Shown here one piece after another: positions 40,557 through 46,402 of a DNA stretch of 46,402 bases. Source of the stretch: an uncultured Dorea sp. (lineage in GTDB: Bacteria > Bacillota > Clostridia > Lachnospirales > Lachnospiraceae); NCBI GenBank assembly GCA_910588745.1, contig CAJURK010000023.1, positions 1-46,402 of the forward strand, written 5' to 3'. Numbering within the stretch: position 1 is the stretch's first letter; each line of letters begins with the position of its first letter. The position numbers and the translations under genes were made by a program. The notes below the pieces were generated by a model. That model did not search any database and was not told the origin of the DNA. It saw nothing but the letters and a program-made list of their open reading frames with translations.

Positions 40557-40742
40557 TTACTGTTCCAAATCGATCACGGATACCGGACAATCATCTCTTG
40601 CCTGCGCCGCCGTTTCCTCGTACTCCGGCGCCACATCCGCATAGGCTTCCGCTACGCCCTCGTCGTTAAACCGAAACACTTCCGGACACGTGCCAATACA
40701 CATCCCGCATGAGATACATCCATCATTTACCCTGGCTTTCAT
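40557..40742 (-). CDS. Small [4Fe-4S] ferredoxin
   Basis: Single-cluster ferredoxin of 61 aa. Ligands are in GCISCGMCIGTCPEVF (C-x2-C-x2-C) with the fourth Cys in CPVSVIDLE. An additional Cys in GTCPE matches the one that forms a disulfide in related proteins, but its usual partner is missing here. The rest is acidic. ATG 40742 follows AAGGAGG by 8 nt; the frame runs on upstream without a site. It is monocistronic, with an extended -10 promoter upstream. Confidence 0.93.
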   Translation of the reverse strand: MKARVNDGCISCGMCIGTCPEVFRFNDEGVAEAYADVAPEYEETAAQARDDCPVSVIDLEQ

Positions 40743-40759
40743 AGGTGATTCCTCCTTAC

Positions 40760-40768
40760 ATTTTAACA
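40760..40768 (-). promoter_or_regulatory. Extended -10 promoter of the ferredoxin gene
   Basis: Minus strand reads TGTTAAAAT, a TG-N-TAAAAT extended -10, about 18 bp before the ribosome site start codon. The -35 area (TTTAAA) is poor. Confidence 0.4.
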
Positions 40769-40955
40769 TTTCCAAAAAAATTTTAAAGCTTAATTCTACC
40801 TGTACTGATGTACGCTGCTTACAGACTGCCCAGCGCGTTTCCATCCGCACAGGCGGAATTATTTAAAATAGTATTTGCTTGATCCTGGATAACTATTCCT
40901 TTTTCGGAAAATTTTTATCTTTTCATATTGCAGACTCCTAAAAGAGAAAGCCTGA

Positions 40956-40986
40956 CGCCGGAGCATACTGCACGAATGACCCGGCG
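40956..40986 (-). terminator. Putative terminator after the ABC ATPase gene
   Basis: CCGGCG (40981-40986) and CGCCGG (40956-40961) form a short GC stem with a 19-base loop, followed on the minus strand by a CT-rich TTTCTCTTTT. It lies just after the ATPase stop at 40991. Confidence 0.45.
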
Positions 40987-40990
40987 CCGC

Positions 40991-41659
40991 CTATGCCACA
41001 ATCCGACCGTCCTCAATCCTCACAATCCTGTCCGCCATCTGCGCAATCTCCGGATTATGGGTAATCATTACGATTGTCTGATGAAATTCCCTGCTTGTCA
41101 TTTTCAGCAAACCGATCACGTCGTTACTGGTCTTAGAATCCAAGTTTCCGGTCGGTTCGTCCGCCAGTATAATCGACGGCTTAGACGCCAGCGCCCTTGC
41201 AATCGCCACGCGTTGCTGCTGCCCGCCGGACAGATTATTGGGCAGGCTGTCTAACTTGCTCTCCAGCCCCAGCAGTGTTACAACTTTCATGACAAATTTC
41301 TGATCCGGCTTTTGCCCGTCCAGTGAAATCGGAAATACAATATTCTCCCACACCGTAAGAACCGGAACCAGATTATAATTCTGAAAAATAAATCCGATCT
41401 GCTTGCGTCGGAAAACCGTTGCCTGTTCGCCGCCAAGAGCCGCCAGCTCCGTATTCCCGATCCGGATACTTCCCTCCGTCGGCGTATCCAGGCCGCCCAG
41501 CATATTCAGCAGCGTAGATTTCCCGCTGCCTGAGGTACCGATAATTGCGGTAAATTTTCCCCTCTCAATCTCCAAATCAACACCGTCCAGCGCCTTTACC
41601 ATCGTATCTCCTTTGCCATAATATTTTTTAAGGCCTGCTGCCTTTAAGATACTTTCCAT
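40991..41659 (-). CDS. MacB/BceA-type ABC transporter ATPase
   Basis: Cytosolic ATPase of 222 aa for the adjacent FtsX-type permease. Walker A is GTSGSGKST, the Q-loop IGFIFQNYNLVPVLTVWENI is typical of LolD/MacB proteins, the signature is LSGGQQQR and Walker B is ILADEPTGNLD. ATG 41659 lies directly after AGGAGGAGG; a longer open frame upstream lacks support. It follows the permease gene by 46 bp, and both lie downstream of the two-component genes. Export of, or defence against, an antimicrobial peptide or lipid-targeting compound is the usual role. Confidence 0.94.
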   Translation of the reverse strand: MESILKAAGLKKYYGKGDTMVKALDGVDLEIERGKFTAIIGTSGSGKSTLLNMLGGLDTPTEGSIRIGNTELAALGGEQATVFRRKQIGFIFQNYNLVPVLTVWENIVFPISLDGQKPDQKFVMKVVTLLGLESKLDSLPNNLSGGQQQRVAIARALASKPSIILADEPTGNLDSKTSNDVIGLLKMTSREFHQTIVMITHNPEIAQMADRIVRIEDGRIVA

Positions 41660-41705
41660 AAATACCTCCTCCTGAAACTCAACCTTCACACACAAATATT
41701 GTTCA

Positions 41706-44297
41706 TCATTCTGCCACGCGCAATTGTTCCACGACGCTGCCCTTATGAAAGAATGTAAGCGCCGCAACCGGTACAATTACCGATACAGCCAGCAAGATAA
41801 CGCTGACTCCCACCGCCGGCGCAAGCGTAAACCGGAATGTATACTGCCACATAGCCCGAAGCAGCCCCCGAATTACCGTTAATCCCAGCGCCCCTGCAAA
41901 TACCGTACCAAACAAGCAGGCTCCAAACGCATAGTAAACGCTCTCGAACACCATCATTTTAGTAAGCTGTCTCCTTGTCATTCCGATACTCTGCATGGTT
42001 GCAAATTCATGGCGGCGGGTCAGAATGGTTGTGATCATCATATTAATCAGATTCAGTACGCCTGCAAACCCAAATATGACGCCCACCAGACCGCCTACAA
42101 AATTAATTACGGTACGTGTTTTTTCCGCATCTTCGCGAGCCGTCTGCGAAGATAGATAATTAACGCCGGGATTTACATTCTTGATATAATCTTCCAAAAA
42201 TTCCGTCATTGCCTCTCTCTGGCTTTCTTCTACATTAAACGCATATTTATAAATTACCGGCTCGTCGTACAATTCTTTATAAACCTTCGTCGGCAAGTAT
42301 AAGTATAATCCGTCTCCCCCGACCTCCATGGGGCCGTTACAGGTAAACCCTATTTCCTGGTCGTCGCCGTTAATAGCCGCCTTTGCCAGTACCGGAAGCT
42401 TCTTCACGGGCTGTCCGTCCTTATAAACCGTAATGATTTCTCCCACATCGGCCATATCTAAGTATGCGTCCATCGACATATCGACGCGGTTAACATTTAC
42501 GCCCACAATTACGCCCCCGCCGTTCTCCATTTCTTGATACAGGGCATGGACGTCCGTTTCCCCCTCGCGCAGATCCAGCCTGGCGACAGATCGTTCTTCC
42601 ATACCGTAAACATTACAGATCGGACGTTTGTCCTCACCGGTTCCAAAATGCATATAATTTTCATCAAACCGTTCATAAAGTCCGCTTTTTTCATTCCATC
42701 CGCCTTCATCTAAAAGGGAATAATTCCATTCATAAGTTACGTTCGTATCTTCCACTGTATTTTTATAAATAGGATCCCCCTCCTTCACTCCCGGCCGGCT
42801 CAGCACATCTTCTATCACTTTCCCGTCCAGGGCGTCTTCCCTGCGCGTAAAACCTTTCACACCGTTCATGCTGGCCGCGCTTACAACGGCAAAATCCGTT
42901 CGGATCATATAGGACGCCTGCTTTTCAATGTCCAGGCTTCCCGCCGCCGTTCCCACACTATTCAGCAATATCACACACAGCGCCAGTGATAAGATCATAA
43001 ATGCGCTGCGGCGCTTATTCCGTCCCAGATTAGACCATGCAAGACGGAAAATATCCGCTCCCATAGAACTTTTCCTGTCGGTTCGTTTTCCTATACTGCT
43101 TTCTACATAGCGAAATGCTTCAATCGGCGGAATATTCGCCGCTGTCCTTACCGGTTTCCGCGTGCTTAAATAAACCGTCAATGCCGTCAATACCGCCGCT
43201 CCCAGAAAAATAAGCGGAGAGGGCGTGACATCCGCCGCAACATTTGCATATTCTCCGGACACAGAATCCATAATAACCGGCAGCGCCGCTTTCCCAATAA
43301 AAAAGCCGACGGCCAAACCTGCGGGAATCCCAACGCAAGACAGCCACAGAGCCTGCCGGTTAATCAGCTTTCTTACCTGGCTCCTGCTCATCCCAATCGT
43401 TCGGTAAAGCCCGTAACGCCTGATTTCCTGCATAACTGCAATATCAAATACATTATATATCAGCAGATAACAGCAAAACACAAACAGCAGCGCAACCACC
43501 GCAGCCATAGCGGCAATTTCCGGATCGACCGGTGTATTTGTGATCTGATTTACCGACGCAATAAGGCTATTTTGCGCATTCATGTCATACGGATCCCCGC
43601 CCATACGTACCGCCTGCTCTTCCATCTTTTTCTTCAGTCCAACCGTACTGACTGCAATAATATCGGAGCAGTAGGTTCCCGCTATCTCTCTGTCCTGATC
43701 GTACGTGAACTGAAAAATATCCGGATGGCCGCCTCGAAACGCGGTTCCCGCCCACATCATGCTTATCTGGTCGTTTTCCGCCTCGTACCAGCCGGATACC
43801 ACCACCGGCAGACGGTATTCTCTGCCGTGAGCTGTAAATTCAATCGTCACTTCCGCGCCAATCTGCGGTTCTGCTCCCAGATCCCACAGCGCCTGGTCGG
43901 ACGCAACAATTTCATTGGCGGCTGCAGGCGCCTTACCATGCGTCGGACTGCAGAAGGTCAATTCTGCCTGCACTTCATCCAGTACGTCGAATTCAACCGT
44001 TTGACGATTCGTATTAGACAGAAAACTTACCGGCATACGCAGGCCGGCTGATTTGATAAAGTCCGCCTCCTTCAGCATTTCATACTGCTTCGCAGTCATA
44101 TTTCGGAAATCACCGTCTGACCGGCTGCCCTTCTGCATCTGCAGCGTCAATGTCATAGATTCCTCCGTTCCTATGCCGATCGTAGTGATCGCTGTAAACA
44201 GCACCGCTGTTAGGGCAATGGCTAATACCGCGATGAAATTCCGTATTCTGCTGGCGGCAAAGCTGCGCCGCGCAAGGGTTTTTAACATTTCTCCCAT
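41706..44297 (-). CDS. FtsX-family ABC transporter permease, 863 aa
   Basis: Large membrane protein with two FtsX modules. The N-terminus has a transmembrane helix (NFIAVLAIALTAVLFTAITT), followed by an extracellular domain of about 190 residues, a three-helix block around 255-390, a second single helix after RRSAFMILSLALCVILLNS, a second extracellular domain and a last three-helix block (NFVGGLVGVIFGFAGVLN onward). MTRRQLTKMM and MSRSQVRKLI are the coupling motifs. ATG 44297 follows GGAAGGGA. At 863 aa with two periplasmic-type loops it resembles the macrolide/peptide transporters of Firmicutes rather than the shorter MacB. It is preceded by GGTACA repeats that probably bind the neighbouring response regulator. 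Confidence 0.92.
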   Translation of the reverse strand: MGEMLKTLARRSFAASRIRNFIAVLAIALTAVLFTAITTIGIGTEESMTLTLQMQKGSRSDGDFRNMTAKQYEMLKEADFIKSAGLRMPVSFLSNTNRQTVEFDVLDEVQAELTFCSPTHGKAPAAANEIVASDQALWDLGAEPQIGAEVTIEFTAHGREYRLPVVVSGWYEAENDQISMMWAGTAFRGGHPDIFQFTYDQDREIAGTYCSDIIAVSTVGLKKKMEEQAVRMGGDPYDMNAQNSLIASVNQITNTPVDPEIAAMAAVVALLFVFCCYLLIYNVFDIAVMQEIRRYGLYRTIGMSRSQVRKLINRQALWLSCVGIPAGLAVGFFIGKAALPVIMDSVSGEYANVAADVTPSPLIFLGAAVLTALTVYLSTRKPVRTAANIPPIEAFRYVESSIGKRTDRKSSMGADIFRLAWSNLGRNKRRSAFMILSLALCVILLNSVGTAAGSLDIEKQASYMIRTDFAVVSAASMNGVKGFTRREDALDGKVIEDVLSRPGVKEGDPIYKNTVEDTNVTYEWNYSLLDEGGWNEKSGLYERFDENYMHFGTGEDKRPICNVYGMEERSVARLDLREGETDVHALYQEMENGGGVIVGVNVNRVDMSMDAYLDMADVGEIITVYKDGQPVKKLPVLAKAAINGDDQEIGFTCNGPMEVGGDGLYLYLPTKVYKELYDEPVIYKYAFNVEESQREAMTEFLEDYIKNVNPGVNYLSSQTAREDAEKTRTVINFVGGLVGVIFGFAGVLNLINMMITTILTRRHEFATMQSIGMTRRQLTKMMVFESVYYAFGACLFGTVFAGALGLTVIRGLLRAMWQYTFRFTLAPAVGVSVILLAVSVIVPVAALTFFHKGSVVEQLRVAE

Positions 44298-44342
44298 AGA
44301 TCCCTTCCCCCGTTTTTCATTTCTTTCTGGTAAAAGCATACC

Positions 44343-44372
44343 ATTTTAAAGGTACAATCGAGGTACAGTAAA
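44343..44372 (-). promoter_or_regulatory. Putative promoter of the permease/ATPase genes
   Basis: TTTACT (44372-44367) and TAAAAT (44348-44343) on the minus strand are 18 bp apart, about 45 bp before the permease ATG. The weak -35 lies between two GGTACA repeats, as expected for an activated promoter. Confidence 0.45.
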
Positions 44373-44388
44373 GGTACATTTTTGTACC
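44351..44388 (-). promoter_or_regulatory. Three GGTACA repeats at 11-bp period plus one inverted copy: response-regulator site
   Basis: GGTACA starts at 44351, 44362 and 44373, exactly 11 bp apart, and TGTACC follows at 44383-44388 in inverted form. The array straddles the -35 of the permease promoter. Direct repeats with 10-11 bp period are the normal binding pattern of OmpR-type regulators such as the one encoded next door. Confidence 0.7.
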
Positions 44389-44455
44389 ACAAGCCCTTGA
44401 CGCCCTCCGCGCGGCCTGCGGCGCGCCCGTTCATTCAGACATGCTTTACGGAATC

Positions 44456-45478
44456 TCAGCTTAACAGAAATACAGAAAAATTCGTCCCTTTTCCGGGTTC
44501 TGATTTTACGCTTATATACCCTTTCTGCAAGGTAATAATACTGCGGGCCAGATACAGACCCAACCCAACCCCTTCTATAGAGGCCGCTTCCTGCCCCCGA
44601 TAGAACCGTTGAAATATGTCGTTATAATGCTCTGCCTCAATGCCTATCCCCGTATCCGAAATATCAATCCGCGTATAGAACTGCCAAGGCCGAACACAAA
44701 TCGAAACTTCTCCGCCTTCCGGCGTATATTTTACCGCGTTATCCAGAATATTTCCCAACGCTTCAGCCGTCCATTTGGCATCGTGCTTAACAACCGCCTG
44801 GCTGTCGCATTCTACCGTAATCTGGATATTTTTCTGCCGGGCCTTCGCCCAGATGCCATTGACCGCCTGCGCAATCGTACTGTATAAGCTGTTTGGTTCT
44901 ATATGCAGCATAAATGTCCCGGTTTCTAAGCGGGACATCTTAATCAGGGACTGCATCAGAAAATCTAATTTGCGGATCTGCGCTCCCATCATGTCAAGGA
45001 ATTCCCCGCGCTTTTCATCCGTAAGCGGATGCTGCTGCAAAATGTTGGTAAACATCTGTATATTCGCAATGGGGGTTTTTACTTGATGGGATATATCGCT
45101 GACTAATTCCTGGATGACCTGCTTGTCCCGCTCGCTCTGCCGCCTGCCCTCCTGCATACGGTCATAGTACTGCACCAGCTTCCCCTGTACCTTCGACGCC
45201 TGCGAGTCCTCATAAATCCGGTAGTTTTCCGGCTCGCGCCCATCCATCAGCGCATCCGCCGTCTCGCAGATCTCATTTGCAAAATCAATTTGCCGCCGCC
45301 TCTCCTGCCAACTCCAATAAGAAACCAGCGCAAAAATAAGAATCCCCGCTGCCATCAGCAGTACCCGCATTCCTGCAGGCGGAATATACTCCCACAACAA
45401 ACCTGCAAGCACAAGCAAAATTCCGGTCGCCAGCAACGCTGCGTTTACCGGCATGTACTTCGCGTAGAATTTCTTCAT
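44456..45478 (-). CDS. Sensor histidine kinase with two N-terminal helices
   Basis: Membrane kinase of 340 aa. Two transmembrane helices (about 11-30 and 36-55) enclose almost no extracellular loop, as in intramembrane-sensing kinases. The HisKA box SDISHQVKTPIANI has the phospho-accepting His131. N box LDNAVKYTPEGG, G1 DTGIGIEAE and G2 GVGLGLYLAR form the ATPase domain. Its ATG overlaps the regulator stop by 4 nt. Lacking a sensing loop, it may rely on the FtsX-type transporter as co-sensor, as in Bce systems. Confidence 0.94.
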   Translation of the reverse strand: MKKFYAKYMPVNAALLATGILLVLAGLLWEYIPPAGMRVLLMAAGILIFALVSYWSWQERRRQIDFANEICETADALMDGREPENYRIYEDSQASKVQGKLVQYYDRMQEGRRQSERDKQVIQELVSDISHQVKTPIANIQMFTNILQQHPLTDEKRGEFLDMMGAQIRKLDFLMQSLIKMSRLETGTFMLHIEPNSLYSTIAQAVNGIWAKARQKNIQITVECDSQAVVKHDAKWTAEALGNILDNAVKYTPEGGEVSICVRPWQFYTRIDISDTGIGIEAEHYNDIFQRFYRGQEAASIEGVGLGLYLARSIITLQKGYISVKSEPGKGTNFSVFLLS

Positions 45479-46164
45479 ATCCTTTCTCCTGTCCAGATAT
45501 AGCCCATCCCCCTTACCGTTTGGATATATGAGCGGCCTTCCTGTTCAATCTTTGCCCTAAGCCGGTTCATGGTTACGGTAAGCGTATGGTCGTCAATAAA
45601 ATTACCGTCGCAGTCCCACAGCTTTTCCAGCAGGATCCGGCGCGTCACAATGTTGCCCGCGTTAGCTGTCAGGAGACGCAGCAGCTTATATTCATTAGGC
45701 GTAATCGACAACTTCTCCCCGTCTCGGACTGCGGTCAGCGCCTGAAAATCCAAACGCAAAAAACCATCGTCATATGCATCCTCCGATTCCTTAGCGCAGG
45801 AGCCTCCCCGGCGCAGCGCTACCTCCGCACGGCGTTTTAAAATCTGAATCTGAAATGGTTTTGTTACATAATCATCCGCTCCCAAGTCAAATCCTTTTAT
45901 CACGTCCTCCTCTAAGTCCTTTGCTGTCAGAAAAATAATCGGAAGCTCAGAACGCGTCTCTTTTACCTCTTTGCAGAAGTCAAATCCATTTCCATCCGGC
46001 AGGTTCACATCTAAAATAACTAAGTCAAACATATCGCTTTTTAAAAGCTGACGCGCTTTGTGACAATTATAAGCGGCTACCGTCAGATAGCCGCTCATAT
46101 CTAATTCAAAACACAGCCCTGCGCTAAGAGCCAAATCATCCTCTATCACCAAAATTCTCGCCAT
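45475..46164 (-). CDS. OmpR/PhoB-family response regulator
   Basis: Two-domain regulator of 229 aa. The receiver domain has acidic residues Asp9/Asp10, phosphoacceptor Asp52 in LVILDVNLPDGNG, the Thr of FLTAKD and Lys in YVTKPF. The C-terminal winged helix has TPNEYKLLRLLTANAG and DDHTLTVTMNRLRAKIE. GGGGGA precedes the ATG. It is the first gene of the regulator, kinase, permease, ATPase series and probably binds the GGTACA array before the permease gene. Confidence 0.95.
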   Translation of the reverse strand: MARILVIEDDLALSAGLCFELDMSGYLTVAAYNCHKARQLLKSDMFDLVILDVNLPDGNGFDFCKEVKETRSELPIIFLTAKDLEEDVIKGFDLGADDYVTKPFQIQILKRRAEVALRRGGSCAKESEDAYDDGFLRLDFQALTAVRDGEKLSITPNEYKLLRLLTANAGNIVTRRILLEKLWDCDGNFIDDHTLTVTMNRLRAKIEQEGRSYIQTVRGMGYIWTGERI

Positions 46165-46250
46165 ATGCGTCCCCCTTTCGCATCTCCCGCCTTATCATTA
46201 CATTCGGCTGTCCTCTTTCACCCCAAAAGATCTCTTATGGATTCTTACGA

Positions 46251-46284
46251 ATAGTTTAGAATCCAAATCCAAACTATCTTTTTT
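46251..46284. other. Leader hairpin before the response-regulator gene
   Basis: ATAGTTT (46251-46257) and AAACTAT (46271-46277) form a 7-bp stem with a 13-base loop. Six T follow on the plus strand (46279-46284), so it looks like a plus-directed terminator, though no plus-strand gene ends here. In the minus-strand leader mRNA it may form a 5' stem. Confidence 0.35.
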
Positions 46285-46298
46285 CTTCGCCAGTCATA

Positions 46299-46327
46299 AT
46301 TATACTCTGTTCGTATATTTTTGTATA
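46299..46327 (-). promoter_or_regulatory. Putative sigma-A promoter of the two-component operon
   Basis: TATACA (46327-46322) and TATAAT (46304-46299) on the minus strand are 17 bp apart. The -35 lies in a perfect 10-bp palindrome TTGTATACAA (46321-46330). Confidence 0.55.
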
Positions 46328-46334
46328 CAATAAA

Positions 46335-46402
46335 TCACCGTTTTAAAAGTAAACGGTAGATAGTGCGTACCTCGACTATGGCGGCAAAATGTGTGACAAT
46401 AG
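46335..46402 (-). CDS. Possible C-terminal end of a gene cut by the right edge
   Basis: A minus-strand frame enters from the edge and reads IVTHFAAIVEVRTIYRLLLK followed by Arg and a stop at 46335-46337. The mix of residues is coding-like, but only 21 codons are visible. No family can be named from this. Confidence 0.3.
   Translation of the reverse strand, partial: IVTHFAAIVEVRTIYRLLLKR

Noticed and set aside
40557..40742. Ferredoxin as part of the microcompartment electron path.
   Set aside because: It is 38 kb away, has its own promoter and no sequence link to the BMC genes.

Overview
The window looks like a chromosomal segment of an anaerobic, endospore-forming Firmicute of the Clostridia, probably Lachnospiraceae-like. 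The grounds are strong AGGAGG ribosome binding sites, a spore maturation gene (spmB), clostridial-type ferredoxin, Rpn-family and DUF4143 proteins, and CUT2 and mannose-type PTS sugar loci. Genus is not resolved. Nearly all genes lie on the minus strand; rpoN is the one clear plus-strand gene.

Region 1 (1-14983, minus): a sugar or polyol locus feeding a bacterial microcompartment (BMC). In transcription order it holds a SorC-type regulator (14983-14012), a short-chain dehydrogenase, a CUT2 ABC importer (binding protein, ATPase, two permeases), an FGGY kinase with its own promoter, a GatD-like polyol-phosphate dehydrogenase, a triose-phosphate-isomerase-like enzyme with an N-terminal encapsulation-peptide-like helix, a PduM-like protein, a CoA-acylating aldehyde dehydrogenase with an encapsulation peptide, a PduS-like Fe-S flavoprotein, a PduT-like tandem shell protein, and a hexameric shell protein cut by the left edge. 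Import, oxidation or phosphorylation in the cytosol, then aldehyde chemistry in the shell, is the likely flow. The enzyme that makes the aldehyde is not in the window. Matching operator-like sites precede the dehydrogenase and the kinase, so the SorC regulator probably controls both.

Region 2 (15105-16316): a lone AAA/DUF4143 ATPase with a 9-bp palindrome against its promoter.

Region 3 (16489-30691): a sigma-54 regulon. A LevR-type activator and a dedicated rpoN accompany two transcription units with near-identical -24/-12 promoters. One encodes split transketolase plus a dehydrogenase (and perhaps levR). The other encodes a mannose-family PTS with two IIA, two IIB, one IIC and one IID, a class II aldolase, a YqhD-like aldehyde reductase and another dehydrogenase. 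rpoN has its own -24/-12 sequence merged with an extended -10. The enzymes suggest uptake and phosphorylation of a sugar or polyol, oxidation, aldol cleavage, aldehyde reduction and transketolase salvage; the substrate is unknown.

Region 4 (30785-40742): mixed genes. These are an Rpn-family remnant, acylphosphatase, DUF2804, HD hydrolase, SpmB, a DUF2975/XRE/DUF4173 operon behind phased TTTCAAT repeats, a degraded stretch (36833-37475), an ABC exporter, glycerate kinase and a small ferredoxin.

Region 5 (40991-46402): a two-component system followed by a MacB-type ABC ATPase and FtsX-type permease. The permease gene is preceded by three GGTACA repeats exactly 11 bp apart, the probable response-regulator site. 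No rRNA, tRNA, CRISPR array, intact insertion sequence or riboswitch was recognised.
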